From Bacteroidota bacterium (GTDB lineage: Bacteria > Bacteroidota > Bacteroidia > Bacteroidales > CAIWKO01), in NCBI GenBank assembly GCA_037133915.1, contig JBAXND010000016.1:1-64000 (forward strand): a stretch of DNA of 64,000 bases. The letters are read 5' to 3'. The position numbers and the translations under genes are program-made. The notes below the pieces were generated by a model that did no database searches, was not told where the DNA came from, and was given only the letters and a program-made list of their open reading frames with translations. How positions within the stretch are numbered: the stretch's first letter is position 1; each line of letters begins with the position of its first letter. Below are positions 34,559 through 43,629 of the stretch, one piece after another.

Positions 34559-36031
34559 ATGAAAAGAACTGTTTTTATTGCAATTACAATGCTGTGGGTA
34601 ATTCCATTGCATGCACAAAAAGTACTACAGTTGGAAGACTGCCGTCAGATGGCATTATCGCACAATATCAGTCTGCAAATGGCATCAGAAAATGTTAAGG
34701 CGGCCCATCAGCTGACACAGGCCGCATTTACCCAGTTCCTGCCCAATTTCTCAGCAATGGGAAGTTATTCATGGAACGAGAAAAATATTTCGCTTCTGGC
34801 TGAAGATGCCCTGTTGCCGGTCGGTACAAAAATGTCTGATGGCTCTTTCGGATTCACACCCGCCCAGGTTTCCAACGGATGGACACTTGTGAATGGTCAG
34901 CCCGTACCACTGGATGCCAGCGGAAAACCTTTTGATCCACATGCAAATCCTGACAAGATTTTGTGGAAGAATTACGCGATTCTGCCAAAAGAATCTATGG
35001 AATTTGATACAAAGAACATTTTTATCGGAGGAATAAGTATGGTGCAGCCTGTTTATCTGGGCGGGAAGATTCGGGAATTGTACCGCATATCTAAATACAG
35101 TGAACAACTGGCTGTTGCCAAACAGGAAAATCAAACTGCAGAGTTGCTTGTGGAAGTAGATGAAGCATACTGGCGTGTTGTATCACTTAAGAGCAAAGTT
35201 GACCTGGCCCGTGAATATCGCGACCTTCTGATGAAAGTGGATACCAATGTTTCCATCATGATAGCCGAAGGCACCGCAACAAAGGCTGATGCATTGCGCG
35301 TAAAGGTTAAGCTCAGCGAAACTGACATTTCACTTACAAAAGCAGAAAACGGACTGGTATTATCGAGGATGGCGCTGAATCAGCTTTGTGGAATGCCGGC
35401 AGATGATAATACCCCTCTTGCAGACCAGGAACTGGATATTCCGATAAAAATAGCGGAATTACCGGCCATTGATAAAGCCATCTCAAACCGACCGGAGATT
35501 CACATGCTGACGCAGGCGGAAAATATCGCGAAATCAGGTGAGCGGCTGATGGTATCGCGATTTCTTCCGAATATAGCGCTGACAGGAAATTATCTTGTTT
35601 CAAATCCCAATATGTATAACGGTTATGAGAAGAAATTTGCAGGGATGTTTAATGTTGGCGTAGTTGCCAATGTTCCGATTTTTCATTTTGGAGACAAGCT
35701 TCATACGCTGAAAGCAGCTAAGATTGAGCATTCTATTGCCAGTCTGAAACTGCAGGATGCCAAAGAAAAAATTGAATTACAAATAAGCCAGAGTTCATTC
35801 AGAGTCAATGAAAGTATCAAGCAACAGCTCGAAACCGAACATAATATAAGCCTGGCTGAAGAGAACCTGCGTACTGCAAATGAAGGGTTTGAAGCGGGTG
35901 TAATTACATCAACGGATTTATTGGGTGCGCAGGCGGCCTGGTTATCGGCAAAATCTGAAAATATTGATGCGAAAATTGATTCAAAACTCTGTACACTTTA
36001 TCTTCAGAAGGCTCTGGGCAATTTAAAATAG
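34559..36031 (+). CDS. TolC family outer membrane efflux protein
   Basis: A 490-residue outer membrane factor from ATG 34559; a TTG two codons upstream is less likely. Signal peptide TVFIAITMLWVIPLHAQ. Two long-helix halves typical of TolC proteins are present: LQLEDCRQMALSHNISLQMA near the N-terminus with FLPNFSAMGSYSWNEKN, and a second half with SRFLPNIALTGNYLVSNPNM and TANEGFEAGVITSTDLLGAQ. It forms the trimeric outer-membrane channel for the adaptor and permeases encoded downstream. It is 50 bp before the HlyD gene. Confidence 0.9.
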   Translation: MKRTVFIAITMLWVIPLHAQKVLQLEDCRQMALSHNISLQMASENVKAAHQLTQAAFTQFLPNFSAMGSYSWNEKNISLLAEDALLPVGTKMSDGSFGFTPAQVSNGWTLVNGQPVPLDASGKPFDPHANPDKILWKNYAILPKESMEFDTKNIFIGGISMVQPVYLGGKIRELYRISKYSEQLAVAKQENQTAELLVEVDEAYWRVVSLKSKVDLAREYRDLLMKVDTNVSIMIAEGTATKADALRVKVKLSETDISLTKAENGLVLSRMALNQLCGMPADDNTPLADQELDIPIKIAELPAIDKAISNRPEIHMLTQAENIAKSGERLMVSRFLPNIALTGNYLVSNPNMYNGYEKKFAGMFNVGVVANVPIFHFGDKLHTLKAAKIEHSIASLKLQDAKEKIELQISQSSFRVNESIKQQLETEHNISLAEENLRTANEGFEAGVITSTDLLGAQAAWLSAKSENIDAKIDSKLCTLYLQKALGNLK

Positions 36032-36081
36032 ACATGACAATATCAATAAGAATTCACGTAAAATCAAATAATTTATAAGCA

Positions 36082-37083
36082 ATGAAAGAAGTAGCAGAAA
36101 AGAACCATAATCTCCGGTTGGCGCTGATAGGTTCAATTGTAGTAGTTGTAGTGTTGTTCATCATCGGTATTTATGTTTACAAACCGGAACCTCAGGTAAT
36201 ACAGGGTGAAGCCGAAGCCAATGAGATTCGCATCTCCGGTAAGGTTCCGGGGAGGATTAAACAATTTTTGGCCGAAGAGGGCGGACAGGTGAAAGCAGGG
36301 GATACGCTTGCAATCATTGACAGTCCTGAGTTGTCGGCTAAATTATTTCAGGCAACTGCTGCTGAGTCGGCGGCTATGGCACAAGACCGCAAAGCAAATA
36401 AAGGTGCACGTAAGGAACTGATCACAGGTGCTTATGAAATGTGGCAAAAGGCTGAGATAGGCGTTGACATTGCTAAAAAATCATACGACCGCGTCCAGCA
36501 CCTGTTTGATAAGGGTGTGGTTTCGGCCCAGAAACGCGATGAAGCAGAAGCTCAGTACAAGGCAGCCGTAAACACATCCAACGCTGCGCGGTCGCAATAC
36601 GACATGGCCATCAACGGGGCGGAATCTGAAGATAAGGATGCAGCTCTTGCAATGGTTGACCGCGCCAAAGGAGCAGTTCAGGAAGTTGAGGCATACATGA
36701 ACGAGACCGTATTAATTGCACCCTCTGATGGCGAAATCTCCGAAGTATTTCCAAAATGCGGAGAACTGGTTGGCACCGGAGCACCTATCATGAACCTTGT
36801 TAATTTGAATGACATCTGGTTTACGTTCAGTGTCCGTGAAGATATGCTTGGTGATATGAAAATGGGCAGCAGCTTTACGGTAAAAATCCCTGCGCTGAAT
36901 AATCAGACGGCAGAAGTAAAGGTATTCTTCATCAAAGCGCTTGCTTCCTATGCTACCTGGAAAACTACAAAAGCGACCGGACAGTTCGATGCTAAAACAT
37001 TTGAAGTTCGCGCCAGACCTTCATCTCCAATCAAAGACCTGAAGCCGGGGATGTCGGCAATCATCGAAAAAGTTAATCAGTAA
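36082..37083 (+). CDS. HlyD family membrane fusion protein
   Basis: A 333-residue periplasmic adaptor with one N-terminal membrane span (LALIGSIVVVVVLFIIGIYV, about 12-31). A lipoyl-type half-motif EANEIRISGKVPGRIKQFLA (about 46-65) and EEGGQVKAGDTLAIIDSP follow; the coiled-coil hairpin is about 85-200, and the return strand LIAPSDGEISEVFPKCGELV at about 212-231. It links the inner membrane permeases to the TolC channel. The closest known plan is YhiI/EmrA-like. Part of the MarR-controlled operon, 35 bp before the first permease. Confidence 0.9.
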   Translation: MKEVAEKNHNLRLALIGSIVVVVVLFIIGIYVYKPEPQVIQGEAEANEIRISGKVPGRIKQFLAEEGGQVKAGDTLAIIDSPELSAKLFQATAAESAAMAQDRKANKGARKELITGAYEMWQKAEIGVDIAKKSYDRVQHLFDKGVVSAQKRDEAEAQYKAAVNTSNAARSQYDMAINGAESEDKDAALAMVDRAKGAVQEVEAYMNETVLIAPSDGEISEVFPKCGELVGTGAPIMNLVNLNDIWFTFSVREDMLGDMKMGSSFTVKIPALNNQTAEVKVFFIKALASYATWKTTKATGQFDAKTFEVRARPSSPIKDLKPGMSAIIEKVNQ

Positions 37084-37118
37084 TCACTTCAGAATTCACA
37101 AAACTAAAATCGACCAAA

Positions 37119-38297
37119 ATGCTTTCTTTAAAAAATAGTAGTTTGATTGCCACGGTCGGACGTGAGTGGAAACGCATTACAGGAAGACCGATTTATCTGT
37201 TTTCTTCCGTTTTTGTGATGCTGTTCTGTTATGTATTTTTCCTCACATTTTTCAATCAGGGTTTGCCGAATTCGTTGCCTGCAGGTGTGGTAGACCTTGA
37301 CAATTCTTACGTGACAAGAACATTTACACGTAATATAGATGCAACGGCGCAAACGGAAATTGTGCGTCATTATAGTTCATATACTGAAGCCCGTCAGGAC
37401 ATGCAGAGGGGGAATATCTACGGTTTCATTGTTTTTGGAAAAGATTTTGAGAAAAAACTGTTATCGAGTCGCCGCCCTGAGTTGACGTATTATGTAAATG
37501 ATGCCTACTTAATTCCCGGCTCGTTGCTTCTTAAAGATTTCACGTACATGAGTGCTCTGGGTTCAGGCTATATTCAGCAACGGCTGCTGCAGGCACGAGG
37601 CATGAGCGATTACCAAATTATGAGCACTATTCAGCCCGTTGTCTTAGATTCGCATCTCATCGCCAATCCGTGGGCAAATTATGGCATCTACCTGATGAAC
37701 GTTTTATTGCCGGGGGTTCTGCAACTGATGGTGCTGATGCTGACCATTTTTTCAATAGGTGCCGAGCTTAAAGAACGTACAAGCCGCAACTGGCTGCGCA
37801 CTGCGAATAATTCAATGATTACGGCGCTTTGTGGTAAACTGTTACCATATACATTCATTTTTACATTGCTTGGCATCGGGGGGAATTTCATTTTGTACAG
37901 CTATATGCATTTCCCGATGAACGGCAGTCTGGCGTGGATGTGTCTCGCAACCTTTTTATACGTTATTGCTCATCAGGCAATCGGTATCTTTTTCATTGGC
38001 GTATTCCCTGTAATGCGCGATGGGATAAGCCTTGCGGCATTGTATGGTTTACTTGGTTTCACTTACGCCGGATTTACGTTCCCGATAGAGGGAATGCCAT
38101 ACACGGCCCGCATTTTTTCGAATATTTTTCCGATAAGGCACTATTTCAATATTTATGTGAATCAAGCTTTGAACGGGTCTGATATCCGCTATTCACTTAT
38201 TTATTTTGGAGCCTTACTCGCATTTTCAATATTGCCGGTATTTGTGTATTACCGGTTAAAGAAAGCTGCCATCAAATTGAATTATCCAGCTAAATAG
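37119..38297 (+). CDS. ABC-2 type permease (YhhJ-like), first of pair
   Basis: A 392-residue membrane protein of the ABC2_membrane_3 type: an N-terminal span (YLFSSVFVMLFCYVFFLTFF, about 27-46), a periplasmic domain of about 130 residues (with LPAGVVDLDNSYVTRTFTRN), then five spans from about 190 on (for example VLLPGVLQLMVLMLTIFSIG, and GIFFIGVFPVMRDGISLAAL). It pairs with the next gene, 7 bp away. No ABC ATPase is encoded in the operon. It likely exports a drug or an envelope compound with the HlyD and TolC partners, using an ATPase from elsewhere. Confidence 0.87.
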   Translation: MLSLKNSSLIATVGREWKRITGRPIYLFSSVFVMLFCYVFFLTFFNQGLPNSLPAGVVDLDNSYVTRTFTRNIDATAQTEIVRHYSSYTEARQDMQRGNIYGFIVFGKDFEKKLLSSRRPELTYYVNDAYLIPGSLLLKDFTYMSALGSGYIQQRLLQARGMSDYQIMSTIQPVVLDSHLIANPWANYGIYLMNVLLPGVLQLMVLMLTIFSIGAELKERTSRNWLRTANNSMITALCGKLLPYTFIFTLLGIGGNFILYSYMHFPMNGSLAWMCLATFLYVIAHQAIGIFFIGVFPVMRDGISLAALYGLLGFTYAGFTFPIEGMPYTARIFSNIFPIRHYFNIYVNQALNGSDIRYSLIYFGALLAFSILPVFVYYRLKKAAIKLNYPAK

Positions 38298-38304
38298 TTT
38301 TTCA

Positions 38305-39588
38305 ATGAAAACAAATATGAAGCGTAGGTTGCTGAAGCGTACTACTGACGGTTTTTTTGAAACAATCAGGGTCATGATTGAAGAGTACCGTCATATTTTT
38401 CGTGATCCGGGTGTACTGATTATTTTTCTGGTCGCCTCGTTACTCTATCCGTTGATGTATTGTTCGATTTACAAAAATGAGACACTGCGCGATGTTCCTA
38501 TTGCTGTGGTTGATGAATCAAATACTTCGTCATCGCGTGAATTGCTGCGCAAAATTGATGCGACACCTGAACTTAAAATCAGTGCGAGGTGTCTTTCCAT
38601 GCAGGAAGCCCGTAATGCGTTTGACATGCGTAAGGTGCATGGTATTGTTTTTATTCCTGAAGATTACAGCGATAAAATTAACCACAATACGCAGGCAACG
38701 GTGTCGATGTATTCCGATATGAGCAGTTTTCTGTATTACCGTGCCATGCTGACCGCCTGCAATTACGCAGTGATGGAACAGGGCGACGATATACAAATCG
38801 AAAGGCTCAACAGTCAGGGAGTAACAGGCGAGAGTGCCAACATTGCAGCAAGCCCGTTACCGGGCACATCCACCATATTATTCAATGAAGGCGCCGGTTT
38901 TGCAAGCTTCCTGATGCCTGCGATTATGATACTCATTATTCATCAGACACTGTTTTTTGGCATCAACATGCTTGCAGGCACAACACGCGAAGAGAATCGG
39001 TTTCACCTGCTGATACCGCCCGGAGGGAAACGGAAGCTGCATCAGTTAATTCTGGGCAGAGCAGCCACATATTTCTCATTATATGTGGTATTGTCGGCGT
39101 ATATTCTGGGTGTAATACCGCGCTTATTCGGGCTTCCTCACATTGGTGCTTTCACGGATATCATCTGGTTTATTATTCCTTTCCTGCTTGCCACAATTTT
39201 CTTCTCCATGACGGTTTCTATATTTATCCGTAACCGGGAGACCGGCATGGTTGTATTTCTGTTTGTTTCCTTGATATTACTTTTTCTGAGCGGATTCTCA
39301 TGGCCGCGTTCCAACATCAGCGCATTCTGGATTGCATTCAGTTGGTTGTTCCCCTCAACTCCGGGGATACAGGCCTATATCAAAGTGAATACGATGGGAG
39401 CTGACCTAAGCATGATAAGTAAAGAATATATTGGTTTGTGGATTCAGGCAGGTGTTTACTTTTTAACAACCATTTTTGTTTACCGATGGCAGATTGCGGG
39501 CAGTCATAAAAGGTCTGCAGGCATTGCACTTCAAAAATTAAAGACAATGGTTGTAAGACATGAATCTGTAGAAAAAACAGAAAGTTAA
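38305..39588 (+). CDS. ABC-2 type permease (YhhJ-like), second of pair
   Basis: A 427-residue paralogue of the preceding permease with the same plan: span at about 37-55 (VLIIFLVASLLYPLMYCSIY), periplasmic domain (DVPIAVVDESNTSSSRELLR), and five C-terminal spans (FASFLMPAIMILIIHQTLFF, TGMVVFLFVSLILLFLSGFS, among others). The shared V-D/E-x-(D/S)N sequence in VVDLDNS and VVDESNTS shows that the two arose by duplication. It probably forms a heterodimer with the 37119 product. The gene ends the operon; the next gene is convergent. Confidence 0.87.
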   Translation: MKTNMKRRLLKRTTDGFFETIRVMIEEYRHIFRDPGVLIIFLVASLLYPLMYCSIYKNETLRDVPIAVVDESNTSSSRELLRKIDATPELKISARCLSMQEARNAFDMRKVHGIVFIPEDYSDKINHNTQATVSMYSDMSSFLYYRAMLTACNYAVMEQGDDIQIERLNSQGVTGESANIAASPLPGTSTILFNEGAGFASFLMPAIMILIIHQTLFFGINMLAGTTREENRFHLLIPPGGKRKLHQLILGRAATYFSLYVVLSAYILGVIPRLFGLPHIGAFTDIIWFIIPFLLATIFFSMTVSIFIRNRETGMVVFLFVSLILLFLSGFSWPRSNISAFWIAFSWLFPSTPGIQAYIKVNTMGADLSMISKEYIGLWIQAGVYFLTTIFVYRWQIAGSHKRSAGIALQKLKTMVVRHESVEKTES

Positions 39589-39622
39589 TCTTAGACGTAA
39601 GAAGTGTTGTGAAAAAACTGTA

Positions 39623-40579
39623 TTATTTTATCCACGGAAGTGCCGTCAAATCGGCATTTCCGCCGGACAGGATGATGGCAATTTTCTTGCTCTTGAACGT
39701 TTCTTTGTTTTTAAGAACTGCAGCTAATCCAACGGCAGCGCTTATTTCGACAACTATTTTCATACGTTCCCAGATGAGTTTCATGGCTTCAATAATGTTA
39801 TTTTCACTCACGGGAATAATGTCTTCCACATGATTCATTATGATGGGAAACGTAAGAGTACCGAGCGAGGTACGAAGTCCATCGGCAATAGTATCGGGGT
39901 TTACAGAAGGGACGAAGGTTTTATTTTTGAATGAACGGTACGCATCATCAGCATTAGCAGGCTCTGCAGCAATTACTTTGGTGCCTGCTGAAAAATAAAA
40001 TGCAGAAAGAGCTGTCCCACTAAGTAATCCGCCGCCACCAACCGGTGCAATAATATAATCCTGATGTGTTGAATCTTCTATTAGCTCAAGAGTGGCAGTT
40101 GCGGCTCCTGCGATTATAGTTAGGTTGTCATACGGATGAATTTCAGTTGCGCCCGTATTTTTTATCACCTCAATTAAGGTTGATTCGCGTGATGCGAGAT
40201 TGGGTTCGCACAATGTTACAGTACCTCCGTAGCCATTAACAGCGGCTATTTTAACTGGTGATGAGTCGGATGGCATAACAACGTGTGCTTTTATTCCCCT
40301 CAGCATAGCCGCACGGGCAAGTGCCTGCGCGTGATTCCCTGATGAGTGTGTTGCAACACCGTGTGCTAATTGTTCCTGAGAAAGAGAAAATACTGCGTTG
40401 CACGCGCCTCTTGATTTAAAAGCGCCGGCTTTCTGAAAATTTTCACATTTAAAAATCAGTGTAGCACCGGAAACCGAGTTCAGGTATTCCGATGAAAGCA
40501 CGGGAGTGCGGTGAATCCATGGACGAATGCGTGCCGCTGCTTCTCGAATATCTGCCTCGCCCGGAGCGTTGATTTTCAA
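39623..40579 (-). CDS. Threonine/serine dehydratase (PLP-dependent)
   Basis: A 318-residue fold-type II PLP enzyme without the C-terminal ACT domain of biosynthetic IlvA. The cofactor lysine is in AFKSRGACNAVF (Lys55), substrate loop in THSSGNHAQALARAA, and phosphate loop in PVGGGGLLSGTALS. Catabolic threonine dehydratase and serine racemase have this length. The end NADLTALPWI has the conserved GGN motif just before it. The start codon is TTG at 40579, 7 bp after the stop of the upstream phosphatase-like gene; no in-frame ATG is nearer. Reaction: L-Thr or L-Ser to 2-oxo acid plus ammonia, or serine racemisation. Confidence 0.88.
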   Translation of the reverse strand: MKINAPGEADIREAAARIRPWIHRTPVLSSEYLNSVSGATLIFKCENFQKAGAFKSRGACNAVFSLSQEQLAHGVATHSSGNHAQALARAAMLRGIKAHVVMPSDSSPVKIAAVNGYGGTVTLCEPNLASRESTLIEVIKNTGATEIHPYDNLTIIAGAATATLELIEDSTHQDYIIAPVGGGGLLSGTALSAFYFSAGTKVIAAEPANADDAYRSFKNKTFVPSVNPDTIADGLRTSLGTLTFPIIMNHVEDIIPVSENNIIEAMKLIWERMKIVVEISAAVGLAAVLKNKETFKSKKIAIILSGGNADLTALPWIK

Positions 40580-40586
40580 AATAAGT

Positions 40587-41042
40587 TTACTTGAGTTTTT
40601 TTATCACCTGATCGCAGGCAAGGCTAATCATACTAAAAACTTCATTGAACTGAAAACGGCCGCCGTAATAGGGATTGGGCACGGGTTTATTTTTGCCCGG
40701 CGTCACTTCGTTCATCAGATAATCGACTTTTTTCATATCATCGTCGTTGCGGGCCATGTATTTTACATTGTTGTAATCCATGGATTCCATCACGAAAATT
40801 TTATCAAATTTATCGAAATCGGTTTTTGCAAAAAGTCGTGCGCGATGGGCACTAATATCTATTCCATTTTCTTTGGCCACCTGTATGGCATGCGGATTGG
40901 GCACTTCGCCAATATTGTGCGGTTCGAATCCGGCCGTGTCAACTTCTGCCGTAAGTTTGTTTTCTTTTAATTTGTGATCAAGAATGCCTTTTGCCAGCGG
41001 AGAGCGACAGACATCGTTAAAGCAAACCATCAGGATTTTCAT
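40587..41042 (-). CDS. Low-molecular-weight protein tyrosine phosphatase-like protein (altered active site)
   Basis: A 151-residue protein of the LMW-PTP fold. The phosphate loop is CFNDVCRSP at 7-15, so Cys7 and Arg13 of the CX5R motif are kept but the usual LGNIC is changed to FNDVC. The general-acid loop, normally DPYYGG or DPWYGG, reads NPYYGG, with Asn at 123 (codon AAT at 40674-40676). The rest (VDTAGFE, ISAHRARLF, VMESMDYNNVKYM) is normal for the family. The enzyme may be slow, or may have become a phospho-binding protein. It is followed by the dehydratase gene 7 bp on. Confidence 0.87.
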   Translation of the reverse strand: MKILMVCFNDVCRSPLAKGILDHKLKENKLTAEVDTAGFEPHNIGEVPNPHAIQVAKENGIDISAHRARLFAKTDFDKFDKIFVMESMDYNNVKYMARNDDDMKKVDYLMNEVTPGKNKPVPNPYYGGRFQFNEVFSMISLACDQVIKKLK

Positions 41043-41101
41043 GACAATGATTTATTTATGGTTGCACATTAAAATAGCTTCAAACAGGGCAATACAGTAT
41101 A

Positions 41102-42538
41102 TCAGAGTCTGATTTTCTTCTCCAGTTCGTCAACGTAAACCTTGAATTGCTTGTCGGTTTCGATGAGATTATTTACTGTGCGGCAGGCGTGCAAAACAGT
41201 TGCGTGATCTTTGTTTCCGCAATGTAAACCGATAGCTGCGAGCGACGATTTAGTAAGCTTCTTCGCAAAGAACATTGAAAGTTGACGTGCCTGAACAATC
41301 TCACGTTTACGGGTTTTAGAGTTCAGCATATCAATATTGATATCGAAGTAATCGCAAACCACTTTCTGAATGTAATCGATGGAAATTTCGCGAGAGTTAT
41401 TTTTTACGAACTTGTCAATAATTTGTTTTGCAAGGTCGAGTGTGATGGCTTTTTTGTTGAGCGATGATTGAGCAAGCAATGAAATCAGCGCGCCTTCGAG
41501 TTCACGAATGTTTGTTGTGATGCTGTAGGCAAGGTATTCGATTACTTCGCGCGGCATATCCATGCCGTCGTTGTATACTTTTTTCTCGAGAATGGCGATG
41601 CGTGTTTCGAGGTCGGGTACCTGTAAGTCGGCAGCAAGACCCCATTTGAAGCGTGAAAGCAGCCTCGGCTCAATTCCTTTGAGGTCGATTGGTGCTTTAT
41701 CGGAAGTGATAACAATTTGTTTTCCTTTTTGGTGAAGCTGGTTGAAGATATGGAAGAACGCGTTCTGTGTGCCTTCCTTGCCACTCAGGAATTGTATATC
41801 ATCCATAATCAGAACATCAATCATCTGATAAAAATGCATGAAGTCGTTCTGATTGTTGTTTCTTACTGAATCGATGTATTGATTGATAAATTGTTCGCAT
41901 TGTACGTACAGCACAATCTTTTCAGGGAATTCATTTTTTACCTGAATACCAATAGCGTGTGAAAGGTGGGTTTTGCCAAGTCCCACATTGCAATAGAGCA
42001 GGAGAGGGTTGAACGCAGTTTTTCCGGGGTTGCTGGCAACAGCAAATCCGGCTGAACGCGCCAAGCGGTTGCAATCACCTTCAATGAAATTCTCGAAGGA
42101 GTAATTTTCGTTGAGCTGTGAATTGATATTGATTTTCTTCAATCCCGGAATGATAAAGGGATTGGGAATATCTTTAGACGCTCCTTTATTTATGTCGATT
42201 GGCATTGCGACAGATGGGTTCTTGATTGCTTTTTTATTTGAAGTAGGTGCCTTAACCGTAACCGGAGCTCCGTTCCCATATGGGTTTTCCATCACAATGC
42301 TGTATTCCAGCCGCCCGTCAGTGCCCAGTTCTTTTTTAATTGTTTTCTTGAGGAGATCAATAAAATGTTCTTCGAGCCATTCGTAAAAAAATTGGCTTGG
42401 AACCTGAATAGTGAGGATATTATCCTTCAACTTTACAGGTTTTATTGGTTCAAACCAGGTTTTAAAACTTTGGTACGTTATATTGTCTTTTATTATCTCC
42501 AGGCAATTATTCCAAACTTCAGTATAACTTTTCTTCAT
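41102..42538 (-). CDS. dnaA: Chromosomal replication initiator DnaA (divergent P-loop)
   Basis: A 478-residue DnaA with all four domains: helical domain I (1-75: VWNNCLEIIKDNITYQSFKT), a linker, AAA+ domain III (about 145-360) and DNA-binding domain IV (about 370-478) with CGNKDHATVLHACRTV. The Walker A region reads CNVGLGKTH at 183-191; the family norm is GGVGLGKTH, so the first two glycines are replaced by Cys-Asn. Walker B is VLIMDDIQFLSG, and the Arg finger region RLLSRFKWGLAADLQ. DnaA binds DnaA boxes and opens oriC. Upstream, the 161-bp gap has one near-box TTACCCACA at 42637-42645. Confidence 0.92.
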   Translation of the reverse strand: MKKSYTEVWNNCLEIIKDNITYQSFKTWFEPIKPVKLKDNILTIQVPSQFFYEWLEEHFIDLLKKTIKKELGTDGRLEYSIVMENPYGNGAPVTVKAPTSNKKAIKNPSVAMPIDINKGASKDIPNPFIIPGLKKININSQLNENYSFENFIEGDCNRLARSAGFAVASNPGKTAFNPLLLYCNVGLGKTHLSHAIGIQVKNEFPEKIVLYVQCEQFINQYIDSVRNNNQNDFMHFYQMIDVLIMDDIQFLSGKEGTQNAFFHIFNQLHQKGKQIVITSDKAPIDLKGIEPRLLSRFKWGLAADLQVPDLETRIAILEKKVYNDGMDMPREVIEYLAYSITTNIRELEGALISLLAQSSLNKKAITLDLAKQIIDKFVKNNSREISIDYIQKVVCDYFDINIDMLNSKTRKREIVQARQLSMFFAKKLTKSSLAAIGLHCGNKDHATVLHACRTVNNLIETDKQFKVYVDELEKKIRL

Positions 42539-42699
42539 TCGTAGTTTTCCTTAAAAAAAGATTTCAACAATTTTCAAATTTCCGAACAGGTCTATAATCC
42601 TGTTATTTCAAACCACTTGCCAATCAATGTTGGCACTTACCCACAATCCTGAATTTGATTCTACAAATATTTAAAAAATTTGGCAAATAAAAAATCTTT

Positions 42700-43629
42700 T
42701 TAACCTAAATTTTTTCCAACGTTCATAGAATAGGCATCGGCAAACATAACACCGTAGTTTTTCGCTAGATAGAAATCTATACGGCCAAGTTTTACGCCGG
42801 CCCAGCCCACTTGTGCAATAATGATGTCCTTTTTATCGGAGTCGGTGAAGACATAAGGTTCATCAATAAAAGTGTGGGTGTGCCCGCCAATAATCAGGTC
42901 GATATTTTTTGACTGTTTTGCCAAAACGATATCGCTCACTTTTTTTTCTTTGTACGACAGCCCCAGATGCGACAGACATATTACAAGGTCGCAGTGGAGA
43001 TCTTTTTTCAGAAGATGGGCCATTTCAGCGGCTTTCGGCAGAGGGTCGAGATACTTTGTTTCGCCGTAACCTTTTTTGCCCACGAGTCCTTCGAGTTCAA
43101 TGCCCAGTCCGAAAACACCTACTTTAACGCCGTCTTTGATAAAGACTTTATAAGGCAGTGTTTTTCCGGCAAGCGATGTGTTAGTGAAATCGTAGTTTGA
43201 TGAGATGAACGGAAAATTCATGTGATCAAGTTGGCGGGTAATACCATCAACACCGTTGTCAAATTCATGATTTCCGATTGTCATGGCATCATAGCCCATT
43301 TCACTCATGAGTTTCATTTCAACTTCGCCACCATAAAAATTAAAATAGGGTGTTCCCTGAAAAACATCGCCGCCATCGAACAGTAACACATTCTTTTCTT
43401 CCTGTCTGATTTTTTTTATCATAGCTGCGCGCTTTGCAAAGCCGCCAAGGCCGGGGTATTTGGCATCGTTGGGGGGAAACGGGTCAATATGACTGTGCTG
43501 GTCGTTTGTATGCAGCACTGTGATTTTCACAAGCCCACCTTTGGTCAATGCTTTAAGTGGCGACGCACTGGCTCCGAGCAATGCACCACCCACCATAAGG
43601 GTTTTGAGAAAATCGCGTCTACTTTTCAT
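42700..43629 (-). CDS. Metallophosphatase domain protein (5'-nucleotidase N-terminal half), Tat-exported
   Basis: A 309-residue protein of the calcineurin-like phosphoesterase family. It starts with a Tat-type signal (SRRDFLKTLMVGGALLGASA). Metal-binding motifs of the UshA/5'-nucleotidase N-terminal domain are LHTNDQHSHIDP (about 39-50), LFDGGDVFQGTPY (about 82-94), IGNHEFDNG (about 117-125), and LIIGGHTHTF (about 246-255). The C-terminal nucleotide-binding domain is missing and is encoded separately by the gene just upstream, with an 11-bp overlap. Together the pair would make a complete periplasmic 5'-nucleotidase. Confidence 0.9.
   Translation of the reverse strand: MKSRRDFLKTLMVGGALLGASASPLKALTKGGLVKITVLHTNDQHSHIDPFPPNDAKYPGLGGFAKRAAMIKKIRQEEKNVLLFDGGDVFQGTPYFNFYGGEVEMKLMSEMGYDAMTIGNHEFDNGVDGITRQLDHMNFPFISSNYDFTNTSLAGKTLPYKVFIKDGVKVGVFGLGIELEGLVGKKGYGETKYLDPLPKAAEMAHLLKKDLHCDLVICLSHLGLSYKEKKVSDIVLAKQSKNIDLIIGGHTHTFIDEPYVFTDSDKKDIIIAQVGWAGVKLGRIDFYLAKNYGVMFADAYSMNVGKNLG

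Noticed and set aside
42539..42699. oriC upstream of dnaA
   Set aside because: Only one near-match DnaA box (TTACCCACA) is present in a 161-bp gap; it may be an autoregulatory site but not a convincing origin.
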